From: Streptomyces diastaticus subsp. diastaticus
Lineage (GTDB): Bacteria > Actinomycetota > Actinomycetes > Streptomycetales > Streptomycetaceae
Assembly (NCBI RefSeq): GCF_011170125.1
Contig: NZ_BLLN01000005.1
Location: forward strand, 1,922,001-1,986,000
Direction of reading: 5' to 3'
DNA: 64,000 nt
Position numbers and translations under genes: made by a program. Positions 18,559-26,120 of the stretch are shown here, piece after piece (positions within the stretch are counted from its first letter, which is position 1; each line of letters begins with the position of its first letter). The notes below the pieces were generated by a model. It was given only the letters and a program-made list of their open reading frames with translations, was not told the DNA's origin and made no database searches.

Positions 18559-18882
18559 TCAGGCACGGGGCAGGGAGTCGAGGCCGATGCCGCCCTCGAT
18601 GGCGAGGATGCGGTGCAGGCGGGTGGCGACCAGGAGTCGTTGCATCTGCGGCGGTACGGAGCGCAGGACCAGGCGGCGTCCGCAGCGGCCTGCGCGGCGG
18701 TGGGCGCCCATGATGACGCCGAGCCCGGTCGCGTCCCAGGAGTCGAGGGCGGCGAGGTCGAGGACGAGGTCCCCCGCGCCGTCGTCCACGGCGCCGTGCA
18801 GGACCGTCCGGGCGTCCGCCGCGCTGCGGACGTCGAGGCGGCCCCCGACGACCAGCTCGGCGTGGTCGCCCCTGATGTACAT
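18559..18882 (-). CDS. STAS-domain protein (anti-anti-sigma factor-like)
   Basis: 107-residue single STAS domain: LVVGGRLDVRSAADAR, then LVLDLAALDSWDATGLGV, then a C-terminal helix. Such proteins bind anti-sigma kinases of the SpoIIAB/RsbW type and are switched off by phosphorylation of a Ser or Thr in the D-x-(S/T)-G-L loop. Here that position is Thr52 in DATGL, so phospho-control remains possible. ATG 18882 follows GGGGAG by five bases. No sigma or anti-sigma gene is adjacent, so the partner is unknown. Confidence 0.88.
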   Translation of the reverse strand: MYIRGDHAELVVGGRLDVRSAADARTVLHGAVDDGAGDLVLDLAALDSWDATGLGVIMGAHRRAGRCGRRLVLRSVPPQMQRLLVATRLHRILAIEGGIGLDSLPRA

Positions 18883-19247
18883 ATGCGCTCCCCGGGATCG
18901 CTGGCGTCGGCTGCGGAGACCGGCTCCGCGGGCGGCTCGGTCAGGGCCGCCGGTGCCCCGGGGTGGCGAAGGGTCCGGCGGACTCCGGGGAGCCGGGTGG
19001 GCCTCCGGAGCCGGGTGCCGCCCCGGGTGGGTGGTGTGGTGTCACTGCGTATGTCACTGCAACTGACTGGCTCATGCACACAGAAGTTGCCGCCTGTGAG
19101 CGAACCGATACCGAATTCACCCGTGGGGGTGAGGGCGGTGCGCCGCCGTGGCCGGTCCGGCGGAACCCAGGTGCGAGGGTGCCCCGTCCGTGCGGTGGCG
19201 GGCATCGCCCTGGGTGGGCGCGGGGGCGCTCCCGCGGCGGTGCGGGC
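18883..19247. other. Gene-free gap upstream of the STAS gene
   Basis: 365 bp, relatively A+T-rich around 19035-19125. On the minus strand the motif GCAGTGACA occurs twice within about 20 bases near 19040-19060, possibly part of the STAS promoter or an operator. No small gene with coding character seen. Confidence 0.4.
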
Positions 19248-19274
19248 GGGCCCGCGCCGCCGAGGCGCGGGCCC
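19248..19274 (-). terminator. Terminator of the hydroxyacyl-CoA dehydrogenase gene
   Basis: Perfect 11-bp stem (19248-19258 with 19264-19274), GCCGA loop, seven bases past the stop. Confidence 0.8.
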
Positions 19275-19281
19275 GGCGGAG

Positions 19282-20130
19282 TCAGTACGAGTAGAAGCCC
19301 TCGCCGCTCTTGCGGCCGAGGTCACCGGCGTCGACCATGCGGCGCATCAGCTCCGGCGGCGCGAACTTCTCGTCCTGGGACTCCGTGTAGATGTTCTGGG
19401 TGGCGTGCAGCAGGATGTCGACGCCGGTCAGGTCCGCGGTGGTGAGCGGTCCCATGGCGTGGCCGAAGCCCAGCTTGCAGGCGATGTCGATGTCCTCGGC
19501 GGTGGCGACGCCCGACTCGTAGAGCTTGGCGGCCTCGACGACCAGGGCGGAGATCAGCCGGGTGGTGACGAAGCCGGCCACGTCGCGGTTGACGACGATG
19601 CAGGTCTTGCCGGTGGACTCGGCGAACTCCCGGGCCCTGGCGAGGGTTTCGTCGCTGGTCTTGTAGCCGCGGACCAGTTCGCAGAGCTGCATCATCGGCA
19701 CCGGCGAGAAGAAGTGCGTACCGACGACGCGCTCCGGCCGCTCGGTGACGGCGGCGATCTTGGTGATCGGGATGGCGGAGGTGTTCGAGGCGAGCACCGC
19801 GTCCTCGCGGACCAGCTTGTCGAGGGCGCGGAAGATCTCGTGCTTGACGTCGAGTTGTTCGAAGACCGCCTCGACCACGATGTCGGCGTCGGCGGCGCCT
19901 TCGAGGTCGGTGGTGGTGGTGATCCGGCCGAGCGCGGCCTCGGCGTCCTCAGCGGAGAGCTTGCCCTTGGCGACGAACCGGTCGAAGGAGGACTTGATGC
20001 CGTCCGTCCCCCGGGTCAGGGCAGCGTCGGTGACGTCGCGCAGGACGACCTCCCAGCCCGCCTGGGCGGAGACCTGAGCGATTCCCGAACCCATGAGTCC
20101 GGCTCCGATGACGGCGAGCTTGCGTGCCAC
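19282..20130 (-). CDS. 3-hydroxybutyryl-CoA dehydrogenase
   Basis: 282-residue NAD(P)-dependent enzyme oxidising or reducing the 3-hydroxyl of short acyl-CoAs. The Rossmann motif GAGLMGSG lies at residues 9-16, SNTSAI near 115-120, and the catalytic His139 is in GTHFFSPVPMM. The C-terminal helical domain ends GRKSGEGFYSY, as usual for the family. GTG 20130 has AGGGG about six bases upstream. With the acetyl-CoA acetyltransferase elsewhere in the window it could run the butyryl-CoA route used for polyketide precursors. Confidence 0.93.
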   Translation of the reverse strand: MARKLAVIGAGLMGSGIAQVSAQAGWEVVLRDVTDAALTRGTDGIKSSFDRFVAKGKLSAEDAEAALGRITTTTDLEGAADADIVVEAVFEQLDVKHEIFRALDKLVREDAVLASNTSAIPITKIAAVTERPERVVGTHFFSPVPMMQLCELVRGYKTSDETLARAREFAESTGKTCIVVNRDVAGFVTTRLISALVVEAAKLYESGVATAEDIDIACKLGFGHAMGPLTTADLTGVDILLHATQNIYTESQDEKFAPPELMRRMVDAGDLGRKSGEGFYSY

Positions 20131-20308
20131 GACATCCCCTAACGCACTGTTTGCCTCTGTCTCTTCGGCGGAGAGTAGCGGTCCGGGGCCGCCCGTGGGG
20201 CGGTTGGTAACGCGCATCACGTCTCAAGGGGCGGACATCACACGGGCGGGGGACGGACCGGGCACGGCGTGCCGCCCGCCGGCGGGACGGCGTCATTACG
20301 CTGGCCGC

Positions 20309-20881
20309 ATGGTCAATCTGACACGCATCTACACGCGCACCGGGGACAAGGGCACCACCGCCCTCGGCGACATGAGCCGCACCGCCAAGACCGATCCGCG
20401 CATCGCCGCCTACGCCGACGCCAACGAGGCCAACGCCGCCATCGGCACGGCCCTGGCCCTCGGCGATCTGCCCGAGGACATCGCCAAGGTCCTGCTGCGG
20501 GTCCAGAACGACCTGTTCGACGTGGGCGCGGACCTCTCCACGCCGGTGGTCGAGGACCCGGAGTACCCGCCGCTGCGGGTGGAGCAGTCGTACATCGACA
20601 AGCTGGAGGCCGACTGCGACACCTACCTCGAACAGGTCGAGAAGCTGCGGTCGTTCATCCTGCCGGGCGGCACTCCGGGCGCGGCCCTGCTCCACCAGGC
20701 GTGCACCGTGGTGCGGCGCGCCGAGCGCTCGACGTGGGCGGCGGCCGAGGTCTTCGGCGACACGATGAACCCGCTCGCCGCCACCTACCTCAACCGCCTC
20801 TCCGACCTCCTCTTCATCCTGGCCCGGGTGGCCAACAAGGAGGTCGGCGACGTGCTGTGGGTGCCGGGCGGGGAGCGCTGA
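20309..20881 (+). CDS. PduO-type cob(I)alamin adenosyltransferase
   Basis: 190-residue trimeric corrinoid adenosyltransferase making adenosylcobalamin from cob(I)alamin and ATP. Visible are the N-terminal ATP loop RIYTRTGDKGTTALGD (residues 6-21), and VVRRAERSTWAA with the conserved Arg residues plus NRLSDLLFILAR in the C-terminal helix. It supplies the cofactor protected by MeaB at 308-1279. ATG 20309 lacks an obvious ribosome-binding site. It diverges from the dehydrogenase and converges on the membrane-protein gene. Confidence 0.93.
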   Translation: MVNLTRIYTRTGDKGTTALGDMSRTAKTDPRIAAYADANEANAAIGTALALGDLPEDIAKVLLRVQNDLFDVGADLSTPVVEDPEYPPLRVEQSYIDKLEADCDTYLEQVEKLRSFILPGGTPGAALLHQACTVVRRAERSTWAAAEVFGDTMNPLAATYLNRLSDLLFILARVANKEVGDVLWVPGGER

Positions 20882-20935
20882 GGGGGCGCCAGGTCCGAGC
20901 CGGGAGCGGGGCCTTTGGCCGGCTGGGGGCCGTCT

Positions 20936-21676
20936 TCACGTCCCGTGCGGTGTCCGCGGTGGCCGGCGACTGCTCCCGGCGTGCCGGAGGAAGGTCGTCG
21001 TGGCGGAGCTGCTCGGGCCTTCGGCCGGTGCGGCGAGAGTGCGTTCCGGGCGCCGTGCGGGACGTGCGGCCACCACCTGCCGGCCGGCGTCCTCGGCGTC
21101 CGCCGGGGCGGCGGGCCCCTGCACCCCGCCCCCGTCGGCCCCGCGCTTCGGCTTCTTCGGCCACAGCACGTACGACAGCGCGATCAGCCCGTGGATGAGG
21201 ACCACTCGCCCGGCCACCGCCTGCCAGGAGGTGAGGGAGGCGGTGCGTCCGGGGTCGCCGACGTACCAGACGCCGGCCTGGAGCAGGGCGGCGGCGACGG
21301 CGGCGCCGGCCACGGTGCGCAGCCAGAGCCTCACCTCGTGGCGGGCGCGGGCAGCGCCGAAGCGGGGCGGCTTGACGGGCGGCGGGCCGCCGCCGAGGCG
21401 GTGGCGGGCGTGGCCGTCGAGCCAGCGGACGGTGTAGTGGCCGAAGGCGAGGGTGTAGCCGATGTAGAGCGCCGCCAGGCCGTGCTTCCAGTCGGGGGCC
21501 GCGCCCGCGCGCAGGTCGAGCACGGTGACGACGAGGAGGACGACCTCCAGCAGCGGTTCGCAGAGCAGCACGGCGGCGCCGGTGCGGGGCATCTTCGCCA
21601 GGTAGCGCAGGCCGAGTCCGGCGGCGAGGAGGACCCAGAAGCCCACCTCGCACAGGACGATGAGCGTGACGATCAC
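20936..21676 (-). CDS. Multi-pass membrane protein
   Basis: 246 residues. GTG 21676 (VIVTLIVLCEVGFW) with GGGAG seven bases upstream. About five hydrophobic helices within the first 175 residues, with the motif GYTLAFGHYTVRWLDG in the middle. The last 70 residues (from WPKKPKRGADG) are low-complexity and cytoplasmic-looking. I do not recognise a characterised family. It is divergent from a histidine-kinase gene across 196 bp, so the two may be co-regulated. Confidence 0.75.
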   Translation of the reverse strand: MIVTLIVLCEVGFWVLLAAGLGLRYLAKMPRTGAAVLLCEPLLEVVLLVVTVLDLRAGAAPDWKHGLAALYIGYTLAFGHYTVRWLDGHARHRLGGGPPPVKPPRFGAARARHEVRLWLRTVAGAAVAAALLQAGVWYVGDPGRTASLTSWQAVAGRVVLIHGLIALSYVLWPKKPKRGADGGGVQGPAAPADAEDAGRQVVAARPARRPERTLAAPAEGPSSSATTTFLRHAGSSRRPPRTPHGT

Positions 21677-21872
21677 GGTGGGCTCCCTGGGGCTTCGGCG
21701 GGCGGGCCGGACGGCGGAGCGGCCCGTTCTGCCCTTCCATCCTCGGGCGCGGGCGGAGGCGGGGCGTCGTCGCGGCAGACGATCCGGGCCTGCGCCTTTC
21801 GATGTAGCGGCGGGCGCCGGAAGGGCCCGGCGGGTCCGCGCGGACGGCCCGGGCGCCGTGTTGGATGGGTAC

Positions 21873-23126
21873 ATGGTCCCGCTGCCGCCCCGCCCGCACC
21901 GCGACGACGTGCTGATCGCGCTCGCCGGTCTGCTCGGCGGGCTGCTCCTGTGGGCGCTCGGCCTGCACACCCGGATCGCGGCGCCCACCCTCCCGGCCGG
22001 CAACGACGCCGCCTGGTCGCTGCTGCCGCTGGCGGCGACGGCCGGCGCGGAGCTGCTGCGCCGGACGTGGACGGGGTGGGCGCTGGCGGTGGGCACGGTC
22101 GCGCTGGTCGCCGACCAGTTCACGGTGGGCTCGCTGGCGACCGTGATCATGTACACGGACCTGGTCTACGCGGCGGTGCTCTACGGCCCGCCCGCCCGCG
22201 CCCGGCGGCTGCCCGCCGCGACCGGCCTGGTCACGGTGGCGGTGACGCTGGCCGTGCTGGCCTGGTTCCGGCAGCCGCAGGCACTGCTGGTCGGCGTGGT
22301 GGTCGGCGTGGTGTCCTTCGGCCCGGCGACCACCGGGGCGATGCTGCGCAACCACCGGGAGGCGGCGGCCGCGGCCCGGCTCCGCGCCGAGCAGACGGCG
22401 CTGCTGGCCGAGATGGACCGGGTGCAGGCGGTCACCGACGAACGGGCCCGGATGGCGAGGGAGTTGCACGACCTGGTGGCGGGCCACCTCTCGGCCATCG
22501 CGATCCACTCCACGGCGGCGCTCTCCCTGGACGACGAGGCCACCACCCGGCGGGCGCTCGGGGTGATCCGCGAGAACAGCGTCGACGGCCTGGCCGAGAT
22601 GCGGCGGCTGATCGAGGTGCTGCGCGCCGAGGGCGATCCGGACGCCCCCTCGGTGCCGCCCACCCTGGACGGGCTGGGCACCCTGGTGGAACAGGCCCGC
22701 GCCAACGGCCTGGACGTACGGCGCTTCACCCCTCCCCCGGCCGGCCCGCCGCTGCCGGCGCCGGTCGGGCTCGCCGCGTACCGGATCGTGCAGGAGTCGC
22801 TGACCAACGCGCTCAAGCACGGCGCCCCCGGACCGGTCGACGCCGTGCTGGACCGGTCGGAGGGGACGTTGACGGTACGGGTCCGCTCGCCGCTCGGAAG
22901 GGACGCCGGGCCGCGGGCACCGGGGTCGGGGGCGGGGCTGGTGGGGATGCGGGAGCGGGCGGAGTTGCTGGGCGGCGGCTTCTCGGCGGGGCCGGTGGGC
23001 GAGGCGGGGCCGGGTGGCGGGCGCCGGTGGGAGGTCAGGGCGGTGCTGCCGCTGGGCGAGGGGCACGGCCGCTTCCCGGGGGCGGGCTCCGGCCCGGGGG
23101 ACATCGACGACGAGCGGGAGGGGTGA
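21873..23126 (+). CDS. Membrane sensor histidine kinase (NarL-system type)
   Basis: 417-residue kinase: about five membrane helices to residue 150, coiled segment, HisKA_3 dimerisation domain with phospho-acceptor His199 in RELHDLVAGHL, then a HATPase domain with VQESLTNALKHG and GAGLVGMRERAELLGG. The extracellular part is minimal, suggesting an intramembrane-sensing kinase. ATG 21873 follows GGATGGG; GTG 21858 is an alternative. The response regulator gene starts six bases after the stop, so the pair is one operon. Signal unknown. Confidence 0.9.
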   Translation: MVPLPPRPHRDDVLIALAGLLGGLLLWALGLHTRIAAPTLPAGNDAAWSLLPLAATAGAELLRRTWTGWALAVGTVALVADQFTVGSLATVIMYTDLVYAAVLYGPPARARRLPAATGLVTVAVTLAVLAWFRQPQALLVGVVVGVVSFGPATTGAMLRNHREAAAAARLRAEQTALLAEMDRVQAVTDERARMARELHDLVAGHLSAIAIHSTAALSLDDEATTRRALGVIRENSVDGLAEMRRLIEVLRAEGDPDAPSVPPTLDGLGTLVEQARANGLDVRRFTPPPAGPPLPAPVGLAAYRIVQESLTNALKHGAPGPVDAVLDRSEGTLTVRVRSPLGRDAGPRAPGSGAGLVGMRERAELLGGGFSAGPVGEAGPGGGRRWEVRAVLPLGEGHGRFPGAGSGPGDIDDEREG

Positions 23127-23132
23127 GGCGCG

Positions 23133-23780
23133 GTGGTGATCCGCGTGGTGGTGGCGGAGGACCAGTCGGCGGTGCGGGCCGGGCTGGTGCTGATCCTGGG
23201 CAGCGCGCCGGACATCGAGGTGGCCGGTGAGGCGGCCGACGGCGAGGAGGCGGTGCGGCTCGCCGAGGAGCTGCGCCCGGACGTGGTCCTGATGGACGTG
23301 CAGATGCCGCGGCTGGACGGGGTGTCGGCGACGCGGCGGGTGGTGGCGGGCGGCTGGGCCGACGTGCTGGTGCTGACCACCTTCGACCTGGACGAGTACG
23401 TCTTCGGCGCGCTGCGGGCGGGTGCTTCCGGTTTCCTGCTGAAGGACACCGACGCCCCGGCGCTGCTGGCGGGGGTGCGCACGGTCGCCGCGGGCGAGGG
23501 CATGATCGCTCCGGCGGTGACGCGGCGGCTGATCGCCGCCTTCGCCGCCGGCCGCGCACCGCGCCCCGCGGGGGCCGAGCCGCCGGAGCTGGCCGCCCTC
23601 ACCCGGCGCGAGCGCGAGGTGCTCGGCTGCCTGGGCGAGGGGCTGTCCAACGCGCAGATCGCCGCGCGGCTCAAGATGGCGGAGGCGACGGCCAAGACCC
23701 ACGTGAGCCGGGTCCTGGGCAAGCTGGAACTGCGCAGCCGCGCCCAGGCGGCCCTGCTGGCCAAGGAGTTGGGCCTGTGA
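23133..23780 (+). CDS. NarL/FixJ-family response regulator
   Basis: 215 residues. The receiver domain has acidic residues E9 and D10, phospho-acceptor Asp55 in VVLMDVQMP and the conserved Lys in GFLLKD. The C-terminal LuxR-type helix-turn-helix begins LTRREREVLGCLGEGLSNAQIA. GTG 23133 is six bases past the kinase stop. It is the output of the preceding kinase; targets may include the divergent membrane-protein gene. Confidence 0.92.
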   Translation: MVIRVVVAEDQSAVRAGLVLILGSAPDIEVAGEAADGEEAVRLAEELRPDVVLMDVQMPRLDGVSATRRVVAGGWADVLVLTTFDLDEYVFGALRAGASGFLLKDTDAPALLAGVRTVAAGEGMIAPAVTRRLIAAFAAGRAPRPAGAEPPELAALTRREREVLGCLGEGLSNAQIAARLKMAEATAKTHVSRVLGKLELRSRAQAALLAKELGL

Positions 23781-23842
23781 CCAGAGGCGGGTCCGGCACG
23801 CGACCGACACCCCGCCCCCTCGGCGGAGACACAACCCCCGCT

Positions 23843-23884
23843 TGATCCACACCTCTTGACCACTGGTCCAGACCTTTCTACTCT
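23843..23884 (+). promoter_or_regulatory. Chitinase 1 promoter with DasR-type repeats
   Basis: A -35 TTGACC (23856-23861) and a -10 TACTCT (23879-23884) are 17 bases apart. TGGTCCAGACCT (23864-23875) lies between them; a degenerate copy, TGATCCACACCT, lies at 23843-23854, exactly 21 bases earlier. Known: 12-bp direct repeats of this sequence overlap Streptomyces chitinase promoters and match the DasR-responsive element (about ACTGGTCTAGACCACT). Inference: repression by DasR, relieved by chitin-derived amino sugars. The transcript would have a leader of about 90 bases containing a GCCC...GGGC hairpin. Confidence 0.8.
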
Positions 23885-23978
23885 CGCCCCACTGCGGGTG
23901 GGCACATCAGGCCATCGGTGCTCACGGATGTCGCAGCTCCCCACCTCCGTATGCCCGGACCTCCTTGAGGAGTACGCC

Positions 23979-25847
23979 TTGAGATCGGCCCACCCCGCGA
24001 ACGACGGCTCCAGCAGCCGCCGCAGACCCCTCCGGCGGCTGAGCAGACGCGGCCTCGCCGCCCTCACCGGCCTGGCGATCCCCTTCGCCGGCCTGGTCGG
24101 CCTCGCCGCCCCCAGCCAGGCGGCCGACGCGCCGAGCGCCTCGTACACCAGGACGCAGGACTGGGGCACGGGCTTCCAGGCCCGGTGGACGGTGCAGAAC
24201 ACCGGTGACGCCCCGATCAGCGACTGGACGCTGGAGTGGGAGTTCCCCTCCGGCACCGAGGTGACCCTGCCCTGGGAGGCGGAGGTCAGCAACGACGGGA
24301 ACCACTGGACCGCCAGGAGCCGCCCGTGGAACGGCGCCCTCGCCCCGGGCGCCTCCACCACCTTCGGATTCAACGGCACCGGCGACGGCGCCCCGACCGG
24401 CTGCAAGCTCAACGGCGTCCCCTGCGAGGCTGCCGAGCAGCCGGAGGACACCCCGCCCACCGCGCCGGGCACCCCGGCCGTCGGCAAGGTCACCAGGAAC
24501 GCGGCCACGATCTCCTGGGAGGCGGCCACCGACGACCGGGGGATAAGGAACTACGAGGTGCTGCGCAACGGCAGCAAGGTCGCCACCGTGACCGGCCGCA
24601 CCTTCACCGACCACGGCCTGGCGCCCGGCACCGACTACTCGTACACCGTCCGGGCCCGCGACACCGCGAAGCAGACCGGCCCCTTCGGCGGCGCCGCCAA
24701 GGTGCGCACCAAGGGGAAGGCGGCCCCCGCTCCGAAGTCGCCGATCACCCTCGGCTACTTCACCGAGTGGGGCATCTACGACAAGGACTACCAGGTCAGG
24801 GACTTGGTGACGTCCGGCTCCGCCGAGAAGATCACCCACATCAACTACGCCTTCGGGGACGTCCAGGACGGCAAGTGCGTCGCCGGCGACACCGAGGCGG
24901 CCTACGGCAAGGTGTTCACCGCCGAGGAGGCCGTGGACGGCGTCGCCGACCGCGCGGACCAGCCGCTGCACGGCAACTTCAACCAGCTCCGCAAGCTCAA
25001 GGCCGAGTTCCCGCACATCAAGGTGTTGTGGTCGTTCGGCGGCTGGAGCTGGTCCGGCGGCTTCGGCGAGGCCGTCAAGGACCCCGCGGCCTTCGCCGCG
25101 TCCTGCCACGACCTGGTGGAGGACCCGCGCTGGGCCGACGTCTTCGACGGCATCGACCTCGACTGGGAGTACCCGGGCGCCTGCGGACTGACCTGCGACG
25201 ACTCCCCGCACGAGGCGCTGGCCGACATGATGCGGGCGATGCGTGCCGCGTTCGGCACCGACCTGCTGGCGGCGGCCATCGCGGCCGACGCCTCCGAGGG
25301 CGGCAAGCTCGACCGGGCCGACTACGCGGGCGCCGCCCAGTACGTCGACTGGTACAACGTGATGACCTACGACTACTTCGGCGCCTGGGCGGCCGAGGGG
25401 CCGACCGCGCCCCACTCGGCGCTCACCCCCTACCCCGGCATCCCGGGCGAGCGGAACACCTCCTCCGCCACCATCGCCAAGCTGCGGGCCGACGGCGTCC
25501 CGGCCGAGAAGCTGCTGCTCGGCATCGGCGCGTACGGCCGCGGCTGGACCGGCGTCACCCAGGACGCCCCGGGCGGCACCGCCACCGGCCCCGCCGCCGG
25601 CACCTACGAGGCGGGCAACGAGGACTACCGGGTGCTGGCCGAGAAGTGCCCGGCCACCGGCACCGTCGGCGGCACGGCGTACGCCAGGTGCGGCGAGGAC
25701 TGGTGGAGTTACGACACCCCCGAGACGGTGGCCGGCAAGATGGCCTGGGCGCGGGAGCAGCGGCTGGGCGGCGCCTTCCTCTGGGAGTTCAGCGGCGACG
25801 GCGCCAAGGGCGACCTGTTCGCCGCCATGTACGAGGGACTGCGCTGA
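23979..25847 (+). CDS. Secreted GH18 chitinase with CBM2 and FnIII (copy 1)
   Basis: 622 residues. Signal peptide (1-49) with SRRGLAALTGL, a possible twin-arginine motif, and likely cleavage after PSQA. CBM2-like cellulose/chitin-binding module about 54-150 (Trp-rich, paired Cys), fibronectin type III about 160-245, GH18 catalytic domain about 255-622 with DGIDLDWE (390-397; acid Glu397). It degrades chitin outside the cell. The only start with a good ribosome-binding site is TTG 23979 (GAGGAG, six bases). Closest in layout to the Chi63/ChiC enzymes. Tandem with a second copy 270 bp downstream. Confidence 0.94.
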   Translation: MRSAHPANDGSSSRRRPLRRLSRRGLAALTGLAIPFAGLVGLAAPSQAADAPSASYTRTQDWGTGFQARWTVQNTGDAPISDWTLEWEFPSGTEVTLPWEAEVSNDGNHWTARSRPWNGALAPGASTTFGFNGTGDGAPTGCKLNGVPCEAAEQPEDTPPTAPGTPAVGKVTRNAATISWEAATDDRGIRNYEVLRNGSKVATVTGRTFTDHGLAPGTDYSYTVRARDTAKQTGPFGGAAKVRTKGKAAPAPKSPITLGYFTEWGIYDKDYQVRDLVTSGSAEKITHINYAFGDVQDGKCVAGDTEAAYGKVFTAEEAVDGVADRADQPLHGNFNQLRKLKAEFPHIKVLWSFGGWSWSGGFGEAVKDPAAFAASCHDLVEDPRWADVFDGIDLDWEYPGACGLTCDDSPHEALADMMRAMRAAFGTDLLAAAIAADASEGGKLDRADYAGAAQYVDWYNVMTYDYFGAWAAEGPTAPHSALTPYPGIPGERNTSSATIAKLRADGVPAEKLLLGIGAYGRGWTGVTQDAPGGTATGPAAGTYEAGNEDYRVLAEKCPATGTVGGTAYARCGEDWWSYDTPETVAGKMAWAREQRLGGAFLWEFSGDGAKGDLFAAMYEGLR

Positions 25848-25882
25848 CCACACGGGCGTACGCCCGGGACTGACCCTCTTTC

Positions 25883-25933
25883 ACGGCCGTCCGCCGCGGC
25901 ACCGGACCTCCGGTCGCCGCGGCGGGCGGCCGT
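25883..25933 (+). terminator. Terminator of chitinase 1
   Basis: Long hairpin: outer arms 25883-25900 and 25916-25933 with one G-T pair, continued by an inner ACCGGA/TCCGGT stem, starting 35 bases after the stop. Confidence 0.75.
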
Positions 25934-25986
25934 GGCCGCGCGCGCCCCGTTCCGCGCGCCAGGCCGCTTCCGGCCGAACTTTCCTC

Positions 25987-26028
25987 TGGTCCAGACCTCT
26001 TGACCTCTGGTCCAGACCTTTCTACTCT
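25987..26028 (+). promoter_or_regulatory. Chitinase 2 promoter with two perfect DasR-type repeats
   Basis: TGGTCCAGACCT occurs perfectly at 25987-25998 and 26008-26019, 21 bases apart (two helical turns). A -35 TTGACC (26000-26005) and -10 TACTCT (26023-26028) are again 17 bases apart. Promoter, leader and ribosome-binding site are nearly identical to those of copy 1, so the duplication included the control region. The upstream repeat is intact here but degenerate in copy 1. Confidence 0.82.
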
Positions 26029-26120
26029 CGCCCCACTGCGGTGGGCACACCAGGTCGTCGGTGCTCACGGGCGTCGCAGGGTTCCACCCCCATACGTCCG
26101 AACCTCTTGAGGAGTACGCC

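Noticed and set aside
23856..23978. Upstream TTG start for chitinase 1
   Set aside because: This TTG is the -35 hexamer of the promoter, and the extra residues are not shared with the second chitinase.
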